A stretch of DNA of 64,000 nt from Constrictibacter sp. MBR-5 (GCF_040549485.1 NZ_JBEPTK010000015.1:33163-97162), one strand, 5' to 3'. Counted from the stretch's first letter, positions 44,766-53,181 are shown. The notes: generated by a model not told the origin, from the letters alone. Translations and numbers: made by a program.

Positions 44766-46363
44766 GGGCCTTCGCCGACCTGCTCGACAGCCTGGTCTTT
44801 ACGCCGTCGCGCAACGCCAAGCTGCGCCTGATCGGCGAGTATATGGGTGCGACGCCCGACCCGGAGCGCGGCTGGGCGCTGGCGGCGCTGACCGGCGGGC
44901 TGGCACTGCAGACGGCCAAGCCGGCGGCGATCCGCGGACTGATCCAGGATCGAACCGACCCGGTGCTCTTCGGCCTGTCCTACGACTATGTCGGCGACCT
45001 GGCCGAAACGGTAGCGCTCACCTGGCCGGGCAAGGGCGGTTCGAACGGGCCGCCGGCGTTGAGCGAGGTGGTCGAGCGCCTGCACGGCGCTCTGCGCGGC
45101 CAGGTGCCGGACCTGCTCGCCGGATGGCTCGACGCGTGCGATCCGACCGAGCGCTGGGCGCTGCTGAAGCTGATCACCGGCGGCCTGCGCGTCGGCGTGT
45201 CGGCGCGCATGGCGAAGATGGCGCTGGCCGAGCGCTTCGCGGTGACGCTGGAGGAGGTCGAGGAGGTCTGGCACGGCGTGCGGCCGCCTTATACCGAGCT
45301 GTTCGGCTGGCTCGACGGGCCGCACGACAAGCCCGATGTCGACGCGGCGCCCGGGTTCCGGCCGCTGATGCTGTCGACGCCGCTGGAGGATGCCGACGCC
45401 GAAAAGCTCGACCTGTCGGCCTACCGGGCGGAATGGAAGTGGGACGGAATCCGCGTCCAGCTCGTCGCGCGCGGCGGCGAACGCCGGCTCTACAGCCGCA
45501 GCGGCGACGACATTGGCGGGGCGTTCCCCGATATCCTCGATGCCATGACCTTCGACGCCATCCTCGACGGCGAACTGCTGGTCCATCCGGCCGACGGAAG
45601 CGGCCCGCCCTACGAGGTGGCGCCGTTCAACGACCTGCAGCAGCGGCTGAACCGCAAGACCGTGACGCCGAAGCAGCTGCGCGAGCAGCCGGCCTTCGTG
45701 CGCCTCTACGACATCCTGTTCGAGGGCACGGAGGACCTGCGGCCGCTGCCGTTCGACGCGCGCCGCCGCCGCCTGGAGGCTTGGTACGCGAGAGCGCTGC
45801 CGGCGAAGCTCGACCTGTCGCCGCTGGTGGCGTTCGAGACGGCGGCCGATCTGCACGCGCTACGCTCGGGCTCGCGCGAGGGCGTCATCGAAGGGCTGAT
45901 GCTGAAGCGCGGCGACAGCGCCTACGTCTCGGGGCGACCCAAGGGACCGTGGTTCAAGTGGAAGCGCGATCCGCACACGGCCGACACGGTGCTGATGTAC
46001 GCGCAGCGCGGCCACGGGAAGCGCTCGTCCTTCTACTCGGATTACACCTTCGGGGCGTGGCGGCGGACCGATACCGGCGCGGAGGAACTGGTGCCGGTGG
46101 GCAAGGCCTATTTCGGCTTCACCGACGAGGAACTGCGGCAGCTCGACCGCTGGATCCGCAGCAACACGGTCAACCGCTTCGGCCCCGTGCGCGAGGTGAA
46201 GCCGGGACTGGTGCTGGAGGTCGCGTTCGACAGCATCGCCCGGTCGACCCGGCACAAATCCGGTGTGGCGATGCGTTTTCCGCGCGTCGCGCACATACGG
46301 TGGGACAAGCCGGCGATCGAGGCGGACCGCCTGGAGACGCTGGAGGCGCTGATCGCGGAGTGA
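44762..46363 (+). CDS. ATP-dependent DNA ligase
   Basis: 533 aa, GTG start inside the exonuclease stop. N-terminal DNA-binding domain (residues 1-190), then adenylation domain with AEWKWDGIRVQLVARGG (nucleotidyl Lys), LYSRSGDDIGGAFPDI, ILDGELLV, FVRLYDILFEG, GVIEGLMLKRGDSAY and KGPWFKWKRDP, and the C-terminal OB domain. It is the stand-alone repair type, with no LigD polymerase or nuclease modules. In related bacteria the pair accompanies an Lhr helicase and a phosphoesterase; neither is present here. Confidence 0.92.
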   Translation: MRAFADLLDSLVFTPSRNAKLRLIGEYMGATPDPERGWALAALTGGLALQTAKPAAIRGLIQDRTDPVLFGLSYDYVGDLAETVALTWPGKGGSNGPPALSEVVERLHGALRGQVPDLLAGWLDACDPTERWALLKLITGGLRVGVSARMAKMALAERFAVTLEEVEEVWHGVRPPYTELFGWLDGPHDKPDVDAAPGFRPLMLSTPLEDADAEKLDLSAYRAEWKWDGIRVQLVARGGERRLYSRSGDDIGGAFPDILDAMTFDAILDGELLVHPADGSGPPYEVAPFNDLQQRLNRKTVTPKQLREQPAFVRLYDILFEGTEDLRPLPFDARRRRLEAWYARALPAKLDLSPLVAFETAADLHALRSGSREGVIEGLMLKRGDSAYVSGRPKGPWFKWKRDPHTADTVLMYAQRGHGKRSSFYSDYTFGAWRRTDTGAEELVPVGKAYFGFTDEELRQLDRWIRSNTVNRFGPVREVKPGLVLEVAFDSIARSTRHKSGVAMRFPRVAHIRWDKPAIEADRLETLEALIAE

Positions 46364-46389
46364 GCGCGCTCGGAAGCCGGCCGGTCGAT

Positions 46390-47574
46390 TCAGACCGGCG
46401 CTTCGTTCTCGACCCCTCTCGCAACATAGGCGGCGAAGGCATCGGGCGGCAGTGGCCGGCTGAAATGGAAGCCCTGGACGACGATGTTGGCACTGAGGGT
46501 CTTCACCGCCTGCAGCACCTCGGGCGTTTCGACGCCCTCTGCGATGACGGTCATGCCGAACGTCTCGCCCATGGAGACCATCACGGAGACCAGGGCCCTG
46601 GCATCGGGATCGTCGAGGATGTCCTGGACGAAGGAGCGATCGATCTTCAACTCGCTGAACGGCATCTGGCGCAGTTTCGTGATGGATGAGTGCCCTGTGC
46701 CGAAATCGTCGATCGACAGGGAAATGCCCATCAGGCGGAGGCGGACCAGGACGTCGACTGCCGTGACGAGATCCGCCGTCGCGGCGGACTCCGTGACTTC
46801 GAGGGTGAGGCAGGAACCGTGGAGGTCGTGCCGCCAGAGGATCTCCTCGATGACGTTCGGCAGCAGGAGGCCATTCATCATCGGTGCCGGGACGTTCACG
46901 GAAATCGGAGAACGGATGCCCTGCTTCTGCCAGGCCGCTGCCTGACGCAGCGCGTCCTCCAGGACCCAATTGGTCAATAGCGGCATCAACCCGCATTCTT
47001 CGGCCAGCCCGAGAAAGTCGCCCGGGGGCGTCAGGGGGCGGTTGGGCTGCTGCCAGCGGACGAGGGCCTCGCAGCCGACGATGTCGCCTGTCCGGAGGCA
47101 GACCTTCGGCTGATAGTGCAGGCGCAGTTCGCCGGAGATGATGCCGCGGTGGAGTTCTTCGGCGCGCGACGGGCGCTTCGCGCCGACGAGCGCTTCCCGC
47201 TGGATGCCCGATGCCAGCACCCCGTCGAACTGCGCGAGTGTAATCGGTCGCGGCAGGGTGCCGCGGATCGCGAGCCCATAGGAGAGCCCGAGATTGCGCA
47301 CGGTCTTGAGGAGGCGACTGTCGAGGTTGCTCGTCAGATAGATGCCCGCCCGGCAGCGCCGCACGGCGAGCGTTCTGAGCACGTCGACGCCGCTGCCGGC
47401 GCCGAAGCCCAGATCAAGCAGGATGATGCTCGACTCCGGGAAATTGGGGACCGCGTGCAGCTCGGCCTGACTGGCGAACACCGTGGTGGGGATGCCGCGC
47501 ACCGCGCCCGTGCGCACGACGAGCTCGGCGAGGGTCGGATCGCTCTCGATCACATAGAGACTTTTGACTGTCAT
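46390..47574 (-). CDS. receiver-like + EAL domain cyclic-di-GMP phosphodiesterase
   Basis: 394 aa. Residues 1-120 form a CheY-like receiver (VKSLYVIESDPTLAELVV, IILLDLGFGAGSGVDVLRTL with phosphoacceptor-like Asp); the Lys of canonical receivers is not evident. Residues 135-390 are an EAL domain with most catalytic motifs: LRLHYQPKVCLRTG, GCEALVRWQQP, SVNVPAPMM (usually NxS), LEVTESAATAD, SIDDFGTGHSSI, LKIDRSFVQDI, VIAEGVETPEVLQ and VQGFHFSRPLPPD. Probably degrades c-di-GMP under a phosphorelay. Converges with the ligase gene, 26 bases apart. Confidence 0.85.
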   Translation of the reverse strand: MTVKSLYVIESDPTLAELVVRTGAVRGIPTTVFASQAELHAVPNFPESSIILLDLGFGAGSGVDVLRTLAVRRCRAGIYLTSNLDSRLLKTVRNLGLSYGLAIRGTLPRPITLAQFDGVLASGIQREALVGAKRPSRAEELHRGIISGELRLHYQPKVCLRTGDIVGCEALVRWQQPNRPLTPPGDFLGLAEECGLMPLLTNWVLEDALRQAAAWQKQGIRSPISVNVPAPMMNGLLLPNVIEEILWRHDLHGSCLTLEVTESAATADLVTAVDVLVRLRLMGISLSIDDFGTGHSSITKLRQMPFSELKIDRSFVQDILDDPDARALVSVMVSMGETFGMTVIAEGVETPEVLQAVKTLSANIVVQGFHFSRPLPPDAFAAYVARGVENEAPV

Positions 47575-47942
47575 GAAGAAGCCCCGCCGGCATGGTCGTC
47601 AGACGCAGTCGCCCGAGATCGGAGAGTCGCGCATGCGCGAATTACTCCGCCGGTGAGGTGATTATTCGCAAATGAAGAAAAACGGCGCGTATGAGAGAAG
47701 GCGATCTGCGCGTTTCATCAACTCCCGCATCTGCCGACGTTTTTCGAACAGCGTCAAGAGGCTTGGGGTACGACCGTAGTGACGCCCCTATAAATGGGGA
47801 CCGTCGCTAGACGCCGGCCTCCACCAGAATCGCAGCTGACGCGCCTTGCAGCATCGAAAGGCCGCAGTTAGCTTAACCGGCGCGGGGCGCGGAAACGCGC
47901 GACTTCCCGCTACCAACTCATAGGGCAGACGGGGGCACGGAT
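47575..47942. other. 368-base intergenic region upstream of the lasso-like locus
   Basis: No gene found. An AT-richer patch lies at about 47655-47760, and CCCC-TATAAAT-GGGG forms an inverted repeat at 47785-47799. The region marks the change from high-GC flanks to the less GC-rich island. It must contain the promoters for the EAL gene (minus) and the precursor gene (plus), but I cannot place them confidently. Confidence 0.5.
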
Positions 47943-48107
47943 ATGGATACTGAAGGACAACGCGAGATCCTGGAACGCGCGCCCGCAGACCAGAACGACA
48001 CGCGTTTGCCGTGGACGGCCCCTGCCCTTGGCCACTATGACACGTCGCGCATCACGCTCGGTACCGGCAACCAAAGCACCGACGGTTTCGTCAATACGCA
48101 CTCCTGA
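47943..48107 (+). CDS. putative lasso peptide precursor
   Basis: 54-residue ORF. Leader residues 1-39 contain LPWTAPALGHYDTSRITL, which fits the YxxPxL...T leader consensus that lasso RRE proteins bind (Trp24 in place of Tyr, Pro27, Leu29, Thr38 at the -2 position of the cut). The predicted core, residues 40-54, is GTGNQSTDGFVNTHS: Gly1 amine to Asp8 side chain gives an 8-residue ring and a 7-residue tail ending in Ser. GGGGG (47931-47935) lies about 8 bases before the ATG. The cyclase gene follows in the next frame 11 bases on. The precursor assignment is inference from motifs and neighbours; no homologue was compared. Confidence 0.72.
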   Translation: MDTEGQREILERAPADQNDTRLPWTAPALGHYDTSRITLGTGNQSTDGFVNTHS

Positions 48108-48118
48108 ACGATTCCGCC

Positions 48119-50011
48119 TTGTTGCTGGCGGGCGTGGGCCTGGCCGCGCGCGATATATTGCGCCGCGGTCCGTCTGGGTTGCACGCGAATGCAATTTTTC
48201 AGGGCGACGGCATTGCGTTAGCGCAACTGGAACGCAGCGCGCGGGCGTTGTCCGTGCGACGCGCTCCGCCGCGCGCGCTCCTCCCCGCAGCCTCTGGGGC
48301 GCTAACCCTGGTCAGCGGTGCGCTCTACAATAGCCCCGATCTCGCTTCGGCGCTGGGGCGGGAGCGCGAGATCGCGCCCGCATCCCTCGTGGACGCGGTC
48401 ATTGATCGCTGGGGTCTTGACGGTCTGGCACGGATCGACGGTGATTATGCGCTGCTACGCTGGACCGCCGAGCAGCGCTCGATACTGCTGGCGGCCTGTC
48501 CGATGGGCCGGGACAGTCTGTATTATGCGTGCACCCGCGACGGTATTCTGGCGGCCAGCCGCCCGAGTTGGCTGCTCGGCTTTCCCGACGTAGATGCCGA
48601 GCCCGATACCGATGCGCTGGCGCTGCGCCTCGCCCGAATGGAAAGCCTGATCGGCGACCGCACCCCCTGGCGGCACATTCGTCGGGTCCAGCCCGGCCAA
48701 TTCGTCGAATGGCGCGATGGGCGCGTGCGCATCGCCGATTTCTGGTCGCCGGTCCCGCGCGCGACACTGCGGCTCCCGAAGCGCACAGACTATGTCGAGG
48801 CCGCGCGCGCGCAGCTCGACCGTGCCGTCGCGGCGCGCTGCCCGTCGAGCGTACCGGTCCTATGCCTGCTCTCTGCCGGGCTCGATTCAACCGGGGTCGC
48901 AGCTGCAGCGGCACGGCACCATGACGCTCCCGTTCATACGCTCACGGTCCGCGCCGACCCAACGGTTCCCCAGCTGCAGCCGGACTCCGCGCATTTTTCA
49001 GACGAATGGGCACGATTGCAGCCGTTTCTCGCCGCGCATCCCGAGTTGATCGCGCATGTTGCCGATGCGTGTCAGCCTAGTCTCGATCTGGAATATGCTG
49101 GCGGGCCGCTGCAAAGTCGGGAATGGCCGTTTAAACAACCTTATCAGATTTCCTGGGCGATGGCCCCGCTCGAACGCAAGTTGCACGAGCTCGGAATTTC
49201 CACGGTATTGAGCGGCGATGCGGGTAACGCCACACTCAGTTATACCGGCGGAGGCGTCGTTGCCGATCAACTGCGAACGGGGCGGTGGCTTTCGGCCTGG
49301 GGGAATCTATCCGCCCGAAATTGGGCAGGCAAGCCGCGCGCCTTGTGTCGCGAGGGTCTGTCGCAGCTGATGCCCTCAGGTGTCGTGCGCACCATCCGCC
49401 GTCTGCGCGGTCGACCAGATCATTGGTGGCAGCGATGGAGCAGCCTGCGTCCCGAGATCGCCGAGCAGCTCGGACTCGAAAGTGACGAGCGACCGCGCGT
49501 GCACACCGGTTCCCGGGATCTCGACCGGCAGATCATGCTTATCGACCGGCTGCGCCACAACAATGCGCACTACGCCCATGTATTTCAGGGGCAGAGCTGG
49601 TCATTGCGCGACCCCTTTACCGATCTGGCGCTGGTAGAGTTCTGCCTATCGCTCCCGCGGGATCAGTATCGCAGCGGTGGTGTGGGTCGCCTTCTTGCGC
49701 GCCGCGCGCTCGCCGACCGCGTACCGGCGTCGATTGTGAACGAGCGGCGCATCGGCCTCCAGCATGCCGACTGGTATGGCTGGATGAGCCGCCGGCGCGA
49801 CTGGATGAGCGCCGAGATCGACCGGATTGAATGCTCTCCACTCGCCTGTTCCATCATCGACACACGGCATATGCGCGCCATCCTCGATGCCTGGCCCGCC
49901 ACGCCGGAGGAGGCCGGGCGCTTCCCAACTTCGCACCGCTTGCGCAAGGGGTTGGGCGAAGCCTTGCGGGTAGGTCAGTTTATCCTGACGCAGGAAGGCC
50001 GTAATGATTGA
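48119..50011 (+). CDS. asparagine synthetase-like lasso cyclase (C protein)
   Basis: 630 aa AMP-forming amide ligase of the AsnB type that would close the macrolactam by activating the Asp8 side chain. An N-terminal glutaminase-like domain lacks the Cys nucleophile; the synthetase domain has the PPi-loop LLSAGLDSTGVAAAAAR, and further blocks STVLSGDAGNATLSYTGG, WSLRDPFTDLALVEFCLSLP and HADWYGWMSRRRDW. The start is uncertain: TTG at 48119, GTG at 48134, or a CTG at 48104; in-frame codons reading RRFRQYALL continue upstream into the precursor gene with no ATG. Its end overlaps the sulfotransferase-like gene by 8 bases. Confidence 0.8.
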   Translation: MLLAGVGLAARDILRRGPSGLHANAIFQGDGIALAQLERSARALSVRRAPPRALLPAASGALTLVSGALYNSPDLASALGREREIAPASLVDAVIDRWGLDGLARIDGDYALLRWTAEQRSILLAACPMGRDSLYYACTRDGILAASRPSWLLGFPDVDAEPDTDALALRLARMESLIGDRTPWRHIRRVQPGQFVEWRDGRVRIADFWSPVPRATLRLPKRTDYVEAARAQLDRAVAARCPSSVPVLCLLSAGLDSTGVAAAAARHHDAPVHTLTVRADPTVPQLQPDSAHFSDEWARLQPFLAAHPELIAHVADACQPSLDLEYAGGPLQSREWPFKQPYQISWAMAPLERKLHELGISTVLSGDAGNATLSYTGGGVVADQLRTGRWLSAWGNLSARNWAGKPRALCREGLSQLMPSGVVRTIRRLRGRPDHWWQRWSSLRPEIAEQLGLESDERPRVHTGSRDLDRQIMLIDRLRHNNAHYAHVFQGQSWSLRDPFTDLALVEFCLSLPRDQYRSGGVGRLLARRALADRVPASIVNERRIGLQHADWYGWMSRRRDWMSAEIDRIECSPLACSIIDTRHMRAILDAWPATPEEAGRFPTSHRLRKGLGEALRVGQFILTQEGRND

Positions 50012-50960
50012 GCGCGTCCTGCCCCTCATGCCGGTGACCGTCGCCCCGTCTGCGGTGGGGGGACGCTTCCAGTTGCGCCGCATGGAGCCGGAGGATTTTC
50101 TGTTTGGGCTGCATCATCGTCTGCCCGGCGCTCATCAGATCGGTTCCATTCCACTAGAAGTCGATGTCCGGGACCATGTTCCGACAGGACGCATCCTGCC
50201 GCCGCTGTTGTCCATCTGGCACCTGACGCGTTGCGGTTCCACGCTGACGGCGCGGATGCTGTCGTGCATTGAGGCGTTGCAGGTGACGGATGAGCCGGGC
50301 GCATTGGTCGATATCTGCGGTGCCTTCTGGAGCCTGGTACCCGCTGCCGACCGGTTGCAGGCGCTGGATGTCACCGTGCGATCGCTGGGGCAGCAGTTGC
50401 GGGCGGATGCACGCCATCTGGTGGTGAAGCAGTCGCTGCGAAGCGGGGCCGAACTGGATATGTTCACGCGACTATACCCGGATATGCACCGGCTCTTGAT
50501 CATCCGCGATCCGCTGGAAATCCTGGTGTCGAACGTGCGCAAGCCGCCCGGCTGGCTGAAATTGCGGGGCGTTGCCTGGTCGCCCCTGCTGTCGGGTGTG
50601 GGGCTGGCCAAGCAGCGCGACCTTAGCGAAGCCGAATTCATCGCACGCTGTCTAGGCCGCGCATTCGCCTCGCTGGCCGAGATGGTGGAAAAGGAGCCCG
50701 CCGGCTGGCTGATCCTGGATTATACCGAGCTGCCGGGGGCCGTTATGGACCGGCTGCTGCCGCGCATCGGCATCAGGCCTACCCCCGCCGAGCAGGTGGC
50801 GATGCAGGAGGTCACGCGGCTGGAGGCGTGGAACCGCAAGGGCCGACAGCCTTTCATCGACGATCGCGCCGAGAAGCAGGCTGCCGCCACCCCGGAATTG
50901 TGCGCGCTGTGCGACCGCTTCCTGCGCGAACCCTGGGAACGGCTTGCTGCGCTGGCGTGA
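50004..50960 (+). CDS. sulfotransferase-like protein in the lasso locus
   Basis: 318 aa soluble protein. The PAPS-binding 5'-phosphosulfate loop-like segment is LSIWHLTRCGSTLTARMLSC (S-x-x-R-x-G-S-T pattern), and the 3'-phosphate motif region is LLIIRDPLEILVSNVRKPPG; later WLILDYTELPGAVMDRLLPR is also sulfotransferase-like. It would transfer sulfate to the peptide or another small molecule. Translationally coupled to the cyclase (8-base overlap). Ends 13 bases from the convergent kinase-like gene. Confidence 0.7.
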   Translation: MIERVLPLMPVTVAPSAVGGRFQLRRMEPEDFLFGLHHRLPGAHQIGSIPLEVDVRDHVPTGRILPPLLSIWHLTRCGSTLTARMLSCIEALQVTDEPGALVDICGAFWSLVPAADRLQALDVTVRSLGQQLRADARHLVVKQSLRSGAELDMFTRLYPDMHRLLIIRDPLEILVSNVRKPPGWLKLRGVAWSPLLSGVGLAKQRDLSEAEFIARCLGRAFASLAEMVEKEPAGWLILDYTELPGAVMDRLLPRIGIRPTPAEQVAMQEVTRLEAWNRKGRQPFIDDRAEKQAAATPELCALCDRFLREPWERLAALA

Positions 50961-50973
50961 CGGCTCGCGTCGT

Positions 50974-51876
50974 TCAGGGGGCGGCAGCCAACGCCTCCAC
51001 GGTCGCGGCCAAATGCGGAAGATCTGCCAGATCGTCAGAACGCTCCAGATGGAACACGGGCACGGCGCGCGCCAGCGTCACGCCCCAATGCAGGGCGATG
51101 CGGCCCTGATCCAGGCCGCGGCTGAACTCTGGTCTGTAGAGGCAGGCCAGCAGCAGGGCTGTGGCCGCGTGCGGATCGGCCCGCTCGGGCTCTCGGCGTG
51201 GCCCTTTCGAGAGTACCAGCACCCGCCCCAGCGGTAGCGGGTTCGTTTGGAAGGCAGCCGGCATCGCGGTTACATATTTTTCCAGCCCGTCACGGACGCG
51301 CTGGCCGGGTTCGACCGGATCGCCGGCCAGCGCCGCCGTGCCCGCCCACAGCTTCATCGCCGGAAACCCCGGATATACCAGCTGCGTGGCGGGATCGATC
51401 ACCGCCTGATCATCGCTGACCAACCCATGCCCGCGCGCAACCAGCGTCCGGGCGAGCGTCGACTTGCCCGCCCCGCTATCGCCCGCCAGCGCCACCGCGA
51501 CCGAGCCGATCGCGACGACGCAGGCGTGCATCGGGGGCAGCCCACGCTGGCACATCAGCCAGCCCATCGGCGGCCCAAGGAGCAGCGCATGCAGTTCTGC
51601 ATCGCTGGTTCCCGCGGGAACCTCTGCGATGATCTCCAGTCCTTCACGGATCAGGAACCGCGCCCCATGCACGGCTTCGTGCAATCCGGTTCCGTCGGCA
51701 AAGACCGAGAGCCGCCGCGCGTGCCGCACCGGCGCTTCCTGCGGTGCGGTAACCTGGCCAAAGCGCAACGCAACATCGGGCGCTTTGGCGGCATCGGGCT
51801 CGGGCCACAAAAACGGAAGCGGGCGCGGGCTGGACAGGGTCAGCCCATAGATACGGTATCGATACGCCCCGCCCAT
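50974..51876 (-). CDS. HPr kinase-like protein (putative lasso peptide Ser kinase)
   Basis: 300 aa. HprK/P-type kinase core: MHACVVAIGSVAVALAGDSG with Walker A GDSGAGKSTLARTLVARG, then LVSDDQAVIDP (acidic pair) and later VRDGLEKYVTAMPAAFQ. Homologues in other lasso clusters phosphorylate the C-terminal Ser of the peptide (established for paeninodin). The predicted core here ends in Ser. The gene is on the minus strand, convergent with the sulfotransferase gene and divergent from the RRE gene, which is unusual for a tailoring gene. Confidence 0.75.
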   Translation of the reverse strand: MGGAYRYRIYGLTLSSPRPLPFLWPEPDAAKAPDVALRFGQVTAPQEAPVRHARRLSVFADGTGLHEAVHGARFLIREGLEIIAEVPAGTSDAELHALLLGPPMGWLMCQRGLPPMHACVVAIGSVAVALAGDSGAGKSTLARTLVARGHGLVSDDQAVIDPATQLVYPGFPAMKLWAGTAALAGDPVEPGQRVRDGLEKYVTAMPAAFQTNPLPLGRVLVLSKGPRREPERADPHAATALLLACLYRPEFSRGLDQGRIALHWGVTLARAVPVFHLERSDDLADLPHLAATVEALAAAP

Positions 51877-51982
51877 CCTGTCCCACTCCGACGCGGTCGG
51901 GCCGTTGGCCCCTTGTCATATTTACAGTCGCGCGCGCTCCGCCATATACCCTGCCTTCCTACCAATATGAATTTCGGCGCCA

Positions 51983-52267
51983 ATGACATTTCCATCCGAT
52001 GCGATCATCGCGCGATCGCTTGCCCCGCTGACCACCGATGTGGATGGCGAAGTGGTGATGCTCGACATCGAAAGCGGAAGCTATTTCAACCTGGATCGGA
52101 TTGGTGCGGCGATCTGGGCGCAGCTGGAAACGCCGATTGCGTTCGAAGACCTGTGCCAGGGGCTGCATCGCACCTATGCCGCCTCCCTGGAAACCATCCG
52201 GCAGGATGTATCGGCGCTGCTGGTGGAGATGCAGGCCCACAAACTGGTGTCGGTCAGCGCGCCGTGA
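51983..52267 (+). CDS. PqqD-family RiPP recognition element (lasso B1)
   Basis: 94 aa stand-alone PqqD/RRE domain (LTTDVDGEVVMLDIESGSYF, NLDRIGAAIWAQLE, ETIRQDVSALLVEMQAHKLV). Such proteins bind the leader peptide and present it to the modifying enzymes. The ATG at 51983 (MTFPSDAIIARSLAP) is used; the TGA overlaps the GTG start of the oxygenase gene. In most lasso clusters a B2 peptidase gene follows the B1 gene, but it is absent at this position. Confidence 0.85.
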   Translation: MTFPSDAIIARSLAPLTTDVDGEVVMLDIESGSYFNLDRIGAAIWAQLETPIAFEDLCQGLHRTYAASLETIRQDVSALLVEMQAHKLVSVSAP

Positions 52268-53181
52268 GCGCGGCGGAATCCCCCGCCCACTTGGATCGTG
52301 CGCGACAGGCGGCGTTCGCGTTGCTCCGGGGCGATGTCGCATCTGCGGCGGCGAAATGCGCGCAACTGCGCGCGGAGGATCCCAATCTCGACGCATTTCC
52401 CGCCTTCGTCGATCTGCTGACCTGGGCCCTGCCGCGCGAACGGCTCTATCCGTTGGTCCGCGCGCTGGTCGATGCCAGCTTTGCCAATCCGCGCAGCTTC
52501 GACCTTCTCAGCAGCGCTGCGGTGTGGGCGGGCGAACGCCGAGCGGCGCGCGCCCTGACCGATCCCGCGACGCTCCTTTCGATCAGGACGGTAGATCCAC
52601 CGGACCATCCCGATTTGGCGCTACTCGAGTCGGAACTCTCTGAGAACATCGAGCACTACGATCAGCCGGAAGGGCGTGCGATCCGCAATGGGGCACGCCG
52701 CAACCACCTGGAGCGCAGCGAATCCCCCGTGCTGCGCGCGCTGTTCGAGCGGCTGTGGCAGGCTGCGCATGCGTATATCGACGGGCTACCCGTCGATCCC
52801 GCCAATCCGTTTCTACGCGCGCGGCCGGAGCATCTCGGCATGCGCGCATGGAGCGTGGTGTCGGGCGCGGATACCTATCACCGCCCCCATCTGCACGCGA
52901 CCAGCTGGGTAAACGGCGTCTATTATGTCGCGGTACCGCCGGTCACTGCCGATGCCGAACGCAAGCTCGGCTGGCTGCGCGTCGGGCCGCCGCCCGGCCG
53001 CGGGTTCGACGATGCGAGCGGCTGGGAGGAACGATGGATCCGCCCCGAGCCGGGACTCGTGGTCCTGGTGCCCAGCCATTTCAGCCACGAGACCGTGCCG
53101 CTCGGTTGCGACGAACGGCGGATATGTGTCGCCTTTGAACTGTTCGCCGCGCCCGAGCGTGAGATGGCTCCTACTTACTGA
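52264..53181 (+). CDS. putative 2OG-Fe(II) oxygenase-like protein
   Basis: 305 aa from a GTG start overlapping the PqqD stop. Residues 1-120 are an Ala-rich helical repeat region (RARQAAFALLRGDVASAAAK, FDLLSSAAVWAGERRAARAL). Residues 150-300 look like a double-stranded beta-helix oxygenase of the putative 2OG-Fe(II) group: YHRPHLHATSWVNGVYYVAV, PEPGLVVLVPSHFSHETVPL and a final ICVAFELF. The metal His pair is plausible (HLH and HFSH), but the acidic ligand and Arg are not certain. It could hydroxylate the peptide. It contains no Cys-His-Asp triad and is not a B2 peptidase. Confidence 0.7.
   Translation: MSAAESPAHLDRARQAAFALLRGDVASAAAKCAQLRAEDPNLDAFPAFVDLLTWALPRERLYPLVRALVDASFANPRSFDLLSSAAVWAGERRAARALTDPATLLSIRTVDPPDHPDLALLESELSENIEHYDQPEGRAIRNGARRNHLERSESPVLRALFERLWQAAHAYIDGLPVDPANPFLRARPEHLGMRAWSVVSGADTYHRPHLHATSWVNGVYYVAVPPVTADAERKLGWLRVGPPPGRGFDDASGWEERWIRPEPGLVVLVPSHFSHETVPLGCDERRICVAFELFAAPEREMAPTY

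Noticed and set aside
44762..46363. NHEJ LigD
   Set aside because: No polymerase or phosphoesterase modules and no Ku gene nearby; the length fits a stand-alone ligase.
51247..52263. N-terminal half of a 644-aa plus-strand frame ending in the oxygenase gene
   Set aside because: It is antisense to the kinase-like gene and lies in a different frame from the PqqD gene. The oxygenase starts at GTG 52264.
52264..53181. Oxygenase-like gene as the missing lasso B2 peptidase
   Set aside because: No Cys-His-Asp transglutaminase-like triad; the HLH and HFSH motifs fit a DSBH oxygenase better.
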